Assembly: GCF_002250505.1 (NCBI RefSeq)
Contig: NZ_NJGY01000002.1
Coordinates: forward strand, 99,878-163,877
Length of the DNA stretch: 64,000 bases
Reading direction: 5' to 3'
From: Janthinobacterium sp. PC23-8
Lineage (GTDB): Bacteria > Pseudomonadota > Gammaproteobacteria > Burkholderiales > Burkholderiaceae_D
This document shows, piece after piece, positions 54,647 to 63,090 of this stretch (position 1 is the stretch's first letter; the number at the start of each line of letters is the position of its first letter). A program made the translations under genes and the position numbers. The notes beneath the pieces were generated by a model. That model did not search any database, was not told the DNA's origin, and was given only the letters and a program-made list of their open reading frames with translations.

Positions 54647-55387
54647 TCACTCTTCCTCGAACAACTGCTCCAGCCGCCGCGGATAATTGTTCAGAAAATC
54701 GCGCGTCACCGCATAGTGTTCGGTGTCCTCATACGCCACCTCGTGAATGCCGCCGCCTGTAAACATGTAGATCTTCGCATGCGGGTAGGCCAGCAGAATC
54801 GGCGAGTGGGTGGCGATGATCAGCTGCGAATCGTCCTGCACCAGCTGGTGGATCACCGACAGCGCCGCCAGCTGGCGGCTCGGCGACAGCGCCGCCTCGG
54901 GTTCGTCGAGCAGATACAGTCCTTGTCCGCGCAGCTTGTTGAGCATGGTGGCCATGAAGGCTTCGCCGTGCGACTGCGCGTGCAGCGACTTGCCGCCGTA
55001 GCTGCCCAGGTATTCCGGCATCTCGTCCATATAGCTGGCGACGTTGAAAAAGCTCTCGGCGCGCAGGAAATAGCTGTCGTTCGGCTTCTTGTAGCTTTTG
55101 CCGAGGCGCAGGTGCTCGTGCAAGCCCGAGACCTGGTCCGATACGCCCGTGATGCGCACGCTGCGCGTGCCGCCATCCTTGCCGAAGCCCAGGCCCACGG
55201 CCAGCGCTTCGAGCATGGTTGACTTGCCGCTGCCGTTCTCGCCGACGAAAAACGTCACGTCGCGGTGAAAGTCCATTTGCACGAAGTCGCGGATGGCCGG
55301 AATGGTGAACGGATAGCGTTCGAGGTCGGCCACCGTGTCAGGCCGCAGCGCCGCGCTTTGCAGGTAGGGTTTCTTGTTGATGGTCAT
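54647..55387 (-). CDS. AAA/ABC-type ATPase (stand-alone)
   Basis: A 246-residue soluble ATPase. Walker A is FFVGENGSGKSTML (residues 50-63), the signature region is near SHGEAFMATML, Walker B is GLYLLDEPEAALSP, and the switch His is in IATHSPILL. There is no membrane partner gene, and the layout resembles stand-alone SMC/RecF-like or DUF2813-type ATPases rather than transporters. GGGAG precedes the ATG at 55387. Function unknown. It converges with sdaA and is divergent from thrC. Confidence 0.82.
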   Translation of the reverse strand: MTINKKPYLQSAALRPDTVADLERYPFTIPAIRDFVQMDFHRDVTFFVGENGSGKSTMLEALAVGLGFGKDGGTRSVRITGVSDQVSGLHEHLRLGKSYKKPNDSYFLRAESFFNVASYMDEMPEYLGSYGGKSLHAQSHGEAFMATMLNKLRGQGLYLLDEPEAALSPSRQLAALSVIHQLVQDDSQLIIATHSPILLAYPHAKIYMFTGGGIHEVAYEDTEHYAVTRDFLNNYPRRLEQLFEEE

Positions 55388-55520
55388 GGTGTCTCCCGGG
55401 GCAAGCCTATATTGGGCGGATGCAAGCGAGTGTGGCGCAAATTGCACCTCGGCGCCACTGTGGGCAAGCGGTTTCTTGACCTGAGGCCGCGTGCGATGGC
55501 GCGAGTCAGGCCGCTGGCAC

Positions 55521-55526
55521 TATAAT
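55521..55526 (+). promoter_or_regulatory. Consensus -10 element upstream of thrC
   Basis: TATAAT at 55521-55526 lies 60 bases before the thrC ATG in a GC-rich context. A matching -35 box is not evident 17 bases upstream, so the promoter is only partly recognisable. Confidence 0.4.
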
Positions 55527-55586
55527 ATCGGCTCGTATGCCATTCATTTCACCGCTCTCAGCTCAGCTCAACTGGACTCTACTCTC

Positions 55587-57077
55587 ATGCACTATGTGTC
55601 TACCCGCGCTGACCAAGCGCCATCGCAATCGCAGCAGCCGCAGCAATTTTCCGACATTCTCCTGGGTGGCCTGGCCCCCGATGGCGGACTGTATCTTCCT
55701 GAACACTACCCGCAAGTCAGCGGTGCCGAGCTCGACGCCTGGCGCACATTGTCGTATGCCGACCTGGCATTCGAAATCCTGAAAAAGTTCGCCACCGATA
55801 TCCCGCAAGCGGACTTGAAGGCGCTGACCGCGAAAACCTATACCAAGGCGGTTTACCGCAATGCCCGCGCCGGCGAAAACGCCGCCGACATCACGCCGCT
55901 GCGCGTGCTCGAAGAAAACCTCGTCAAGGGCGGTTCGACCACCCTGATCCTGCAGGCGCTGTCGAACGGCCCGACCCTGGCCTTCAAGGACATGGCGATG
56001 CAGTTGCTGGGCAATCTGTTCGAATACACGCTGGCCAAGACCGGCGCCGAACTCAATATCTTTGGCGCCACCTCCGGCGACACCGGCAGCGCCGCCGAAT
56101 ACGCGATGCGCGGCAAGCGGGGCATCCGCGTCTTCATGCTGTCGCCGCACAAGAAGATGAGCGCCTTCCAGACCGCGCAGATGTTCAGCCTGCAAGACCC
56201 GAACATCCACAATATCGCCGTCAAAGGCGTGTTCGACGACTGCCAGGATATGGTGAAGGCGGTCTCGAACGACCTGCCGTACAAGGCCAGGCAAAAGATC
56301 GGCACCGTCAATTCGATCAACTGGGCGCGCGTGGTGGCCCAGGTCGTGTATTACTTCCGCGGCTACCTGGCGGCGACCACCAGCAACGACCAGAAGGTGT
56401 CGTTTACGGTGCCGTCGGGTAACTTCGGCAATATCTGCGCCGGTCATATCGCCCGCATGATGGGCTTGCCGATCTCGAAACTGGTGGCCGCCACCAACGA
56501 GAATGACGTGCTCGACGAATTCTTCCGCACCGGCGTGTACCGCGTGCGCAAGTCGTCCGAAACCTACCACACCAGCAGCCCGTCGATGGATATCTCCAAG
56601 GCCTCGAACTTCGAGCGCTTTGTGTACGACCTGGTGGGCCGCGACGGCGCGCGCGTCAAAGCCCTGTTCGCCAAGGTCGACACGCATGGCGGCTTTGACC
56701 TGTCGGGCAAACCGGGCAGCGACGGCGACGAATTCAGGCAAGTTGCCAGGTACGGCTTCGAGTCGGGCAAATCGACCCACAAGGACCGCCTCGATACCAT
56801 CCGCGACGTCGCCGATGACTACGGCATTACCATCGACACCCACACGGCCGACGGCATCAAGGTGGCGCGCGAACACCTGGAGGTCAACGTGCCGATGATC
56901 GTGCTCGAGACCGCCCTGGCGGCCAAGTTCAACGAAACCATCCTCGACGCGCTGGGCGTGGACGCCGAACGCCCGGCCGGCTTCGAGAACATCGAAGACC
57001 TGCCGCAAAAGTTCGCGGTGATGGATACCGATGTAGCAAAAATGCAGGCGTATATCGCCGCCCATACGGGACTGTGA
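55587..57077 (+). CDS. thrC: Threonine synthase
   Basis: A 496-residue PLP enzyme converting O-phosphohomoserine to threonine. It starts MHYVSTRA, has FSDILLGGLAPDGGLYLPE, the PLP Lys in LAFKDMAMQLLG, GATSGDTGSAAEYAM for phosphate binding, and VPSGNFGNICAG. The longer frame from 55491 adds residues with no family match, so ATG 55587 is used. No homoserine dehydrogenase gene is adjacent, unlike many Betaproteobacteria. The stop overlaps moeA by one base. Confidence 0.94.
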   Translation: MHYVSTRADQAPSQSQQPQQFSDILLGGLAPDGGLYLPEHYPQVSGAELDAWRTLSYADLAFEILKKFATDIPQADLKALTAKTYTKAVYRNARAGENAADITPLRVLEENLVKGGSTTLILQALSNGPTLAFKDMAMQLLGNLFEYTLAKTGAELNIFGATSGDTGSAAEYAMRGKRGIRVFMLSPHKKMSAFQTAQMFSLQDPNIHNIAVKGVFDDCQDMVKAVSNDLPYKARQKIGTVNSINWARVVAQVVYYFRGYLAATTSNDQKVSFTVPSGNFGNICAGHIARMMGLPISKLVAATNENDVLDEFFRTGVYRVRKSSETYHTSSPSMDISKASNFERFVYDLVGRDGARVKALFAKVDTHGGFDLSGKPGSDGDEFRQVARYGFESGKSTHKDRLDTIRDVADDYGITIDTHTADGIKVAREHLEVNVPMIVLETALAAKFNETILDALGVDAERPAGFENIEDLPQKFAVMDTDVAKMQAYIAAHTGL

Positions 57078-58300
57078 TGGCGGACGGTACGCAACGCAAA
57101 ACCATGCTGGCGGTGGCCGAGGCGCAAGCCTTCATGGCCGCCGCCGCCAGGCCGGTGCTTGAGGTGCAACTGGTCGACACCCTGCACGCCAACGGCCGCG
57201 TGCTGGCCGTGGCGCAAACGTCCACGCTGAACGTGCCCGAGCGCGACAACACGCAGATGGATGGCTATGCCGTGCGTGCGTTTGACTGCGCCGGCGGCGC
57301 GGCCAGCTTGCCCGTGTCGCAACGCATTGCGGCCGGCCATGTGGGCCAACCCCTGCTGCCGGGGACGGCGGCGCGCATCTTTACGGGCGCCCTGATGCCG
57401 ACTGGTGCCGACTGTGTGGTGATGCAGGAGCAGTGTGTCCTGAACGACGGCGTGGTCACCGTCAACCATGCGCCGCAGGCGGGCGAATGGGTGCGCCGCC
57501 AGGGCGAGGATATCCGCGCCGGCAGCGTGATCCTGGAAGCGGGCCGGCGCTTGCGCAGCCAGGAGATGGGCCTGGCTGCCTCGGTCGGGCTGGCGCGGCT
57601 GCCGGTGCTGCGCAAGTTGCGCGTGGCGCTGTTTTCCACCGGCGACGAGCTGGCCATGCCGGGCCAGCCCTTGCCACCGGGTGCGGTCTACAACTCGAAC
57701 CGTTTCATGCTGCGTGGCCTGCTGGAAAACCTGGGCTGCGAGATCGACGACCTGGGCATTGTGCCCGATACGCTGGCCGCAACGCGCGCCGTGCTGCGCC
57801 AGGCGGCGCAGGGCAGCGATCTGATCGTCACCTCGGGCGGCGTGTCGGTCGGCGAGGAAGACCATATCAAGCCGGCGGTGGAAGCGGAAGGGCGGCTCAA
57901 CATGTGGCAGATCGCCGTCAAGCCCGGTAAACCGCTGGCGTTTGGCGAAGTCGGGCAGGCTTTTTTTGTCGGCCTGCCCGGCAATCCGGTGTCGAGCTTT
58001 GTCACCTTCTTGCTGTTCGTGCGCCCGTTCATCCTGCGCCTGCAGGGTGTCACTGGCAATGTGGCGCCGCGCGGCTACCCGCTGCCGGCCGCTTTCGAGC
58101 GCATCAAGGCCGACCGGCGCAACGAGTTCCTGCGCGCGAAAATCAACGACGACGGCGCGCTGGAACTGTTTGCCAACCAGAGTTCGGGCGTGCTTACTTC
58201 CACCGTGTGGGGCGACGGCCTGATCGACTGCCCGCCGGGCCTGTCGATCGCGCGCGGCGACCTGCTGAGGTTTATTCCGTTTAACGAATTGTTGTACTAA
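57077..58300 (+). CDS. moeA: Molybdopterin molybdotransferase
   Basis: A 407-residue enzyme that inserts molybdate into adenylated molybdopterin. QMDGYAVRAFD (residues 55-65) and IFTGALMPTGADCVVMQEQ are the N-terminal landmarks. VTSGGVSVGEEDHIKPAV and GLPGNPVSSFVTF belong to the MoaB/MogA-like domain. ATG 57077 overlaps the thrC stop (TGATG), so it is translated from the same message. The next gene is moaD, ten bases on. Confidence 0.92.
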   Translation: MADGTQRKTMLAVAEAQAFMAAAARPVLEVQLVDTLHANGRVLAVAQTSTLNVPERDNTQMDGYAVRAFDCAGGAASLPVSQRIAAGHVGQPLLPGTAARIFTGALMPTGADCVVMQEQCVLNDGVVTVNHAPQAGEWVRRQGEDIRAGSVILEAGRRLRSQEMGLAASVGLARLPVLRKLRVALFSTGDELAMPGQPLPPGAVYNSNRFMLRGLLENLGCEIDDLGIVPDTLAATRAVLRQAAQGSDLIVTSGGVSVGEEDHIKPAVEAEGRLNMWQIAVKPGKPLAFGEVGQAFFVGLPGNPVSSFVTFLLFVRPFILRLQGVTGNVAPRGYPLPAAFERIKADRRNEFLRAKINDDGALELFANQSSGVLTSTVWGDGLIDCPPGLSIARGDLLRFIPFNELLY

Positions 58301-58310
58301 GGAGCAGGGT

Positions 58311-58568
58311 TTGAAGATACAGTTGCGTTTTTTCGCCAGCGTGCGCGAGCTGGTCGGTGCCGGTCAGGAAGTGCTGGAGCTGCCGCAGGCCGCCATCACC
58401 GTCGGCGAGCTGCGCGCCGTGCTGGTGGCGCGCGGCGGCAACTGGGCCGAGGCGCTGGGCGAAGGCCGGCTGCTGCGCATGGCGCACCAGCAGCTGATGT
58501 GCAAGGCCGATACCCTGGTGGCCGATGGCGATGAAGTGGCGTTTTTCCCGCCCGTGACGGGCGGATAA
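58311..58568 (+). CDS. moaD: Molybdopterin synthase sulfur carrier subunit
   Basis: An 85-residue ubiquitin-like protein ending in Pro-Pro-Val-Thr-Gly-Gly. The terminal Gly-Gly is activated and thiocarboxylated for dithiolene formation. KIQLRFFASVRELVG starts the fold. The start codon is TTG at 58311, with AAGGAG seven bases before it. No moaE partner follows in the window; the next gene is on the other strand. Confidence 0.92.
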   Translation: MKIQLRFFASVRELVGAGQEVLELPQAAITVGELRAVLVARGGNWAEALGEGRLLRMAHQQLMCKADTLVADGDEVAFFPPVTGG

Positions 58569-58570
58569 TT

Positions 58571-58798
58571 TTACTGGCGCGGCTTGACCGCGTCGCTGCA
58601 GCTGGCGCAGGCAATGGCCTTGCGAAAACGCCAGTATTTGGAACCGATAAAGATGGCCGAGGCGATCAGCGACCAGGCCAGCGCGCTGAGGATGTCTGCG
58701 CTGCTGGTGGTGCCCTTGCTGTATTCGACCACGGTCAGGATGATGAACAAGATGCCGCTGGCCAGCAAATAGCGGGAAATCCAGAAACCTGCGCCCAT
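58571..58798 (-). CDS. Small two-helix membrane protein
   Basis: A 75-residue protein with hydrophobic helices at about residues 6-24 and 37-55 and a short Cys-containing tail (ACASCSDAV). AAGGAG lies six bases before the ATG at 58798; an upstream in-frame ATG at 58822 has none. It converges with moaD, two bases between stops. No family recognised. Confidence 0.7.
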   Translation of the reverse strand: MGAGFWISRYLLASGILFIILTVVEYSKGTTSSADILSALAWSLIASAIFIGSKYWRFRKAIACASCSDAVKPRQ

Positions 58799-58927
58799 GT
58801 CACTCTCCTTTTGTATCGTCATAAAAGCGGTTGGTCACGGCAGTATGCACTAATTTGCCGCTTTGTCGCCATGCAGTGGCCAGATCTCGACTAAAATGCC
58901 GGGGTTTTCACCGCCGTCTTGCTGCCC

Positions 58928-60175
58928 ATGCCTTCTGTTCCTCCTACTGTTTTTCGTGTCGCCGTGATCGGCGGCGGCCCCGCCGGGCTGATGGCCGCGC
59001 AGGCCGCAGCGAGCAGCGGCGCCCAGGTCGCGCTGTTCGATGCAATGCCCTCGGTCGGCCGCAAATTCCTGCTGGCCGGGCGCGGCGGCATGAATATCAC
59101 GCATGCGGAATGCTACCAGAGCTTTGTCACGCGCTACGGCCGCCAGTCGCACCGACTGCGCCCCGCGCTCGACCAGTTCGGTCCGCAGCAGGTGCGCGAC
59201 TGGGTGCATGGCCTGGGCATCGAGACGTTCGTGGGGTCGTCAAACCGCGTCTTTCCCACCGACATGAAGGCCGCGCCCTTGCTGCGCGCCTGGCTGCACC
59301 GGCTCAAGGAAAGCGGCGTGCAATTTCATATGCGCCACCGCTGGACGGGATGGCGGGATGGCCAGCTGGCTTTCGACACGCCCGACGGATTACGCCTGCT
59401 GGCGTTCGACGCCGTGATCCTGGCGCTCGGCGGCGGCAGCTGGGCCAGGCTCGGTTCGGACGGCGCCTGGGTGCCGCTGTTGCAGGCGCAGGGCGTGGCG
59501 GTGCAACCGTTGGTGCCGGCCAATTGCGGCTTCGATGTGGACTGGAGCGAACATTTCAGCCGCCGCCACGCGGGCGAGCCCTTGACGACTGTTGCCATCA
59601 CCGCCATGGATATCGACGGCTTGAAGGTCAGGCGGCAAGGCCAGTTCGTGATCACGGCGGGCGGCGTCGAGGGCAGCCTGATCTACGCCTTGTCGGGCGC
59701 GCTGCGCGAGCAGATTGCGCGTGACGGCAGCACCACCATCTGGCTCGACCTGGCGCCCGACCACAGCGGCGAGCGGGTGTTCGACGAAGTGACGCGCCCG
59801 CGCGGCGCGCGCTCGATGTCCAGCCATCTGCAAAGCCGGCTCGGCATCAAGGGCGTGAAGTCAGGCCTGCTTCGCGAATGCATCAGCGCCGTCGATTTTG
59901 CCGACCCTGAAAAACTGGCGCGCGCCATCAAGCTGCTGCCGGTGACCCTGATTCGCCCGCGCCCCATCGACGAAGCCATCAGCAGCGCCGGTGGCGTCGC
60001 CTTTGACGGCATTGACGGCAGCATGCTGCGCGCCATGCCCGGCGTGTTCGTGGCCGGTGAAATGCTGGACTGGGAAGCACCGACGGGCGGCTATCTGCTG
60101 ACGGCTTGCCTGGCAGGGGGCAAGGCGGCGGGGGAGCAGGCCGTGGCGTGGCTGAAAGCATCCCTTTCCCCCTAA
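58928..60175 (+). CDS. TIGR03862/HI0933-family flavoprotein
   Basis: A 415-residue FAD-binding protein. VAVIGGGPAGLMAAQAAA is the dinucleotide motif, VGRKFLLAGRGGMNITHAE is the family signature, VILALGGGSWARLGSDG follows, and FVAGEMLDWEAPTGGYLL closes the FAD site. HI0933/YhiN-type proteins are oxidoreductases of unsettled function; related BaiN acts on bile acids in gut bacteria. ATG 58928 is used. It stands alone, followed by the large palindrome. Confidence 0.88.
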   Translation: MPSVPPTVFRVAVIGGGPAGLMAAQAAASSGAQVALFDAMPSVGRKFLLAGRGGMNITHAECYQSFVTRYGRQSHRLRPALDQFGPQQVRDWVHGLGIETFVGSSNRVFPTDMKAAPLLRAWLHRLKESGVQFHMRHRWTGWRDGQLAFDTPDGLRLLAFDAVILALGGGSWARLGSDGAWVPLLQAQGVAVQPLVPANCGFDVDWSEHFSRRHAGEPLTTVAITAMDIDGLKVRRQGQFVITAGGVEGSLIYALSGALREQIARDGSTTIWLDLAPDHSGERVFDEVTRPRGARSMSSHLQSRLGIKGVKSGLLRECISAVDFADPEKLARAIKLLPVTLIRPRPIDEAISSAGGVAFDGIDGSMLRAMPGVFVAGEMLDWEAPTGGYLLTACLAGGKAAGEQAVAWLKASLSP

Positions 60176-60207
60176 TATTATTGACAGTAAAAAATTTCAT
60201 GAGCTCA

Positions 60208-60252
60208 TATCGTGTCTCGCTATATCGATATCCGATATAGCGAGACACGATA
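60208..60252. promoter_or_regulatory. 45-base perfect palindrome, candidate PadR operator
   Basis: Arms 60208-60227 and 60233-60252 are perfect 20-base inverted copies around five bases (ATATC). The inner half of each arm is CTATATCG/CGATATAG and the outer half ATCGTGTC/GACACGAT. It lies 11 bases before the ATG of a truncated padR, so it would cover the ribosome site (AGGAGG) and the promoter, as an autorepression site would. Confidence 0.75.
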
Positions 60253-60263
60253 CAGGAGGCTGC

Positions 60264-60393
60264 ATGGAAAATATCGATTTTTCACTTTACCTGCCATTGT
60301 CCGAGGCGACTTTCTACGTACTGGTTTGCTTGCGGGAACCGTTGCATGGTTACGCCATCATGCAGAAAGTTGACGCGCTCAGCGAAGGCAGCG
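60264..60393 (+). pseudogene. Truncated PadR-family regulator (N-terminus only)
   Basis: The first 43 codons encode LPLSEATFYVLVCLREPLHG and YAIMQKVDALSEGSV, the first helices of a PadR winged helix. The usual continuation into the recognition helix and wing is missing. After about 60393 the sequence changes to another gene's tail in a different frame. AGGAGG before the ATG is intact. The open frame continues to 60596 but with unrelated residues. Confidence 0.75.
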
Positions 60394-60496
60394 TAGTGGA
60401 CGTTGCTGGCGCAAGCCGGTCATCAATGGCAAGACGCCGGAAATTTTCACGGATGCGGCTTCGAAAGTGCGCAAGTCTATTATCGAGCAAAAATAG
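60394..60496 (+). pseudogene. 3' tail of an unidentified gene joined to padR
   Basis: In the +2 frame relative to padR, 60422-60496 encodes INGKTPEIFTDAASKVRKS then IIEQK and a TAG. It reads like the amphipathic C-terminus of a real protein rather than random coding. No start belongs to it. Together with the cut padR it marks the join of a deletion whose lost segment covered the rest of both genes. Confidence 0.45.
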
Positions 60497-60608
60497 CGCT
60501 CAACAGAACCATGGAAAAACCGATGGCACCGATGGACAGACTGACCACGCAGATCACTGTCATGGCATGTTTCGGCTCAATAAATTGATTTTTTAGCCAA
60601 GTTGTCAT
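60480..60608 (-). CDS. Small single-helix membrane protein (42 aa)
   Basis: A 42-residue peptide: polar N-terminus MTTWLKNQFIEPKHA, then one hydrophobic helix (TVICVVSLSIGAIGF and VLLSAIF), ending AR. AGGAGG lies eight bases before the ATG at 60608, one of the best ribosome sites in the window. It follows the 142-residue membrane protein gene by 29 bases on the same strand, so they are probably cotranscribed. Too short for usual gene calls. Function unknown. Confidence 0.6.
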   Translation of the reverse strand: MTTWLKNQFIEPKHAMTVICVVSLSIGAIGFSMVLLSAIFAR

Positions 60609-60637
60609 GGTTGGTTCCTCCTGGAAATTCCTGCTTC

Positions 60638-61066
60638 TCATGACTTTAACAGGCCATAGTGTAGCACGCTGTAGGCAGCACCAGACAACAATGTCAGTAC
60701 GAGAGAGGTGGCGAGTGCCTGATAGTGTTTGTGCCAGCTATTCCACCTCACCGCTTTGATTTTTGTCGGAAATACTGCACCACCGGCTGCAATAACTGCC
60801 GAGGCTGCCAGCAAAAAAACAAAGCCACCATTGAGCCAATGGACCGTGTTTCCTGACACCAGCGGACCTTCCGTACCTGGCACAGCGATTTCATACATGG
60901 CCAGTGCACAGAAGGCGAGGGAGCCCCAGCACAGTTGGCCATCTTTCACTGGTGCCAGCAGGTGTTTTTCGCTTTCGCTGACGGGTAATGGCAAGCGCTG
61001 CAAGACCAGCATGCCCAGAACGGGAGCAATTAACGGTATCAGTATGCTGGCGACAAACCAGCCCAC
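60638..61066 (-). CDS. Four-helix membrane protein of unknown function
   Basis: A 142-residue protein with hydrophobic helices at about residues 2-22, 45-65, 80-100 and 115-135 (for example GWFVASILIPLIAPVLGML). GTG 61066 is chosen because AAGGAG lies six bases upstream on the minus strand; the in-frame ATG at 61147 has no ribosome site. Base composition is less GC-rich than the neighbours. No family recognised. Confidence 0.65.
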   Translation of the reverse strand: MGWFVASILIPLIAPVLGMLVLQRLPLPVSESEKHLLAPVKDGQLCWGSLAFCALAMYEIAVPGTEGPLVSGNTVHWLNGGFVFLLAASAVIAAGGAVFPTKIKAVRWNSWHKHYQALATSLVLTLLSGAAYSVLHYGLLKS

Positions 61067-61172
61067 AGCAGTCTCCTTCTGCGATGTCGCCAGTATAGGA
61101 CTTGATACCCGTGATTTAGCCGCCTGCAAACGCGTCACTACGCGCATTATTGTGCAGGAACAGGACTTGCCA

Positions 61173-61979
61173 TCAATGCCAGGTAATTTCCCCCGACCCC
61201 GTGCGCTGGGCGTCGCGCTGGCGCGGGTTGCCGTGCACGTGGATGTCGCCGCTGCCGCGCAGGGTCAGTCTGGCGGTGTCGCGCACAAAGACGGTGCTCT
61301 GGCCCGAGCCTTGCAGGCTGACGGTGGCCGTGTCGGACGCCAGGTGCTCGGCGTCGATATCGCCTGAGCCGCTCAGCTCGGCGTTGAGCATTCTGGTATT
61401 GCCGCTGGCGCTGATGCGGCCCGAGCCGATCATGTCCAGTGTCACCTGTTCGCTGTTGCCGCCGTTGATGTCGAGGTTGCCGCTGCCGTTGACGCTCGCT
61501 TCGACCGCTTTGTAGCGTCCCGTAAAACTGATATCGCCCGAGCCGGCCAGTTCCAGGGTGAACTTGTCGCCACTGAAACCGGTGATGCGGCTGTTGCCCG
61601 TGCCGTGCACTTCGACGCCGGTCAGCGCCGGCAGCACCAGCTCGACCTGCAGCGGCTGGCGGTGGTGGAACAGCATGCCTTTCGGGCCGATATGCAGGGT
61701 GGTGCCATCGATGGTGGTGTCGACGTTGGCCAGCAGGCGCTGCTCGCCGCTCACTTTCAGGGACGCCGTGGCGCCGCGGCGCAGGGTCAGGTCGATCGGG
61801 CCGTTCAGGTCCACATGCGTGACGGCAGCGGAAATGGGGCGGGTGTCGGCACGCACGGCGCGCCCGGCTGAACTGCTGGGGTTGCTGATGCCCTTGGCGC
61901 GCAGGGCGGTATAGGACAGGGCGATCAGCACCAGCGCCAGCAGGAACATGGACAGGCCGACTTTGAACAGGCGTTTCAT
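61173..61979 (-). CDS. DUF2807 (head GIN domain) protein, membrane-anchored
   Basis: A 268-residue protein. An N-terminal hydrophobic anchor (residues 5-25) is followed by a right-handed beta-helix-like domain with recurring GSGDI, GSGNL, GSGRI and GSGQS turns, typical of DUF2807. It probably faces the periplasm. Function unknown. GGAGA precedes the ATG at 61979. It is 11 bases downstream of the DUF1700 gene, a pairing common in bacteria and often accompanied by a PadR regulator. Confidence 0.85.
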   Translation of the reverse strand: MKRLFKVGLSMFLLALVLIALSYTALRAKGISNPSSSAGRAVRADTRPISAAVTHVDLNGPIDLTLRRGATASLKVSGEQRLLANVDTTIDGTTLHIGPKGMLFHHRQPLQVELVLPALTGVEVHGTGNSRITGFSGDKFTLELAGSGDISFTGRYKAVEASVNGSGNLDINGGNSEQVTLDMIGSGRISASGNTRMLNAELSGSGDIDAEHLASDTATVSLQGSGQSTVFVRDTARLTLRGSGDIHVHGNPRQRDAQRTGSGEITWH

Positions 61980-61990
61980 GGCGCGTCTCC

Positions 61991-62773
61991 TTAATGACCT
62001 TTGAGCAGGGAAATATTCATCGCGATATAGCGCCGGATGCCGATCAGGGTGTAGCGGGTAACGACCAGGCTGAGCAGGAACAGCGCGATGCCACCGAGCA
62101 CCATGCCCATGCCGAACAGGGTTTGCGTGGTGCGCGCGTCCTGGTCGAGGCCAGTATAGATATGGATGCCGCTGCCGGCGAGCGCTTCGGCACGTTCGAT
62201 CACGCGTGACGACGGCGACGGCAATTTATCCTGTATCGCCTCGACCGGGCCGGGCAGGTGATCGATTTCGATGCCGGTGTCGCCGATGGTAATGCGGGTT
62301 TGTCGTTGGTCATCGCCTGGGCCGCCATCGTCGTCATGGATCAGCATGTAGCGCAAGGGGCCATCGAGCAGCAATTCATTGGCGCCCGACAGGCCGCTGG
62401 CGGTGATCGCGATGCCGGCCAGGTAGAAGCACAGGCCCACGGCATACAAGGTGGCCAGCAGCGCCGCATAGACGGCAGCCGGGATCACCATGAACAGATT
62501 GAAGATGGCCAGGCCCGCCAGCGAAACGAGCAGGCGCAGCAGGTTGACGGGAGTTTTCTTCTGCTCGAACGCGCGGCGCTGGGTGTTGGCGCGCAGGGTG
62601 AGGGCGATTTTTTTCGGCTCGCCCAGGTCGTGTGCGATTTCATCAAAGCTGCGCCCGGCCGCCCGGCCTTGGTTGAAGCGCTGTTCGTAATACGCGATGG
62701 TCCTGGCGACCAGCTCTGGCGGCAAGCCGGCCAGCGCGCGCCGCAGCGCATCGAGATAGTCTTGTTGAGGCAT
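61991..62773 (-). CDS. DUF1700 membrane protein
   Basis: A 260-residue protein. Residues 1-60 are the DUF1700 cytoplasmic part (YLDALRRALAGLPPELV, then FDEIAHDLGEPKKIAL). Three or four hydrophobic helices follow (for example LLRLLVSLAGLAIFNLFMV and TLFGMGMVLGGIALFLLSL), with an extracytoplasmic segment between. AGGAAAC precedes ATG 62773; the longer frame to 63100 has no family match. Likely works with the DUF2807 protein. Role unknown. Confidence 0.85.
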   Translation of the reverse strand: MPQQDYLDALRRALAGLPPELVARTIAYYEQRFNQGRAAGRSFDEIAHDLGEPKKIALTLRANTQRRAFEQKKTPVNLLRLLVSLAGLAIFNLFMVIPAAVYAALLATLYAVGLCFYLAGIAITASGLSGANELLLDGPLRYMLIHDDDGGPGDDQRQTRITIGDTGIEIDHLPGPVEAIQDKLPSPSSRVIERAEALAGSGIHIYTGLDQDARTTQTLFGMGMVLGGIALFLLSLVVTRYTLIGIRRYIAMNISLLKGH

Positions 62774-62811
62774 GATGTTTCCTGTGCGTTCCGTTTCCAC
62801 TGTCTGGCGGC

Positions 62812-62973
62812 CTAGCCCAGCGCCGGCAGCAGCATGCTGGCCTGGCTCAGCATCAAGGGCGCGTGTTGCGCCGCAGGGCCTTGCGGGGTGCCGGCCACGA
62901 TCGCCAACGCCAGCGCCACGAAGCCCAGCAGCAGCACGGTTTTGCAAGCGGTTTTGAATGGCGTGGTGTTCAT
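62812..62973 (-). CDS. 53-residue small membrane peptide upstream of DUF1700
   Basis: A 53-residue frame: MNTTPFKTACKTVLLL, then a hydrophobic helix (GFVALALAIVAG) and a C-terminal part PLMLSQASMLLPALG. AGGAA lies before the ATG at 62973 at normal distance, and the TAG at 62812 is 38 bases before the DUF1700 start. It could be a signal-peptide-like exported peptide or single-pass membrane peptide of the DUF1700-DUF2807 operon. Short for standard gene calls. Confidence 0.55.
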   Translation of the reverse strand: MNTTPFKTACKTVLLLGFVALALAIVAGTPQGPAAQHAPLMLSQASMLLPALG

Positions 62974-63090
62974 GGTAGTTCCTGTCGTCATATCGTTGGT
63001 GGCTGCAAGTGCTGCTGGCCGATGATATGACTGTATCCAAACGGCTCGCTACGCACCAGTAAAGTGCGACAGGCTGCACAATTGCAGGGG

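Noticed and set aside
60264-60596. A complete 110-residue PadR protein
   Set aside because: PadR similarity ends after about 43 residues. The rest is out of frame with another gene's tail and lacks the winged helix.
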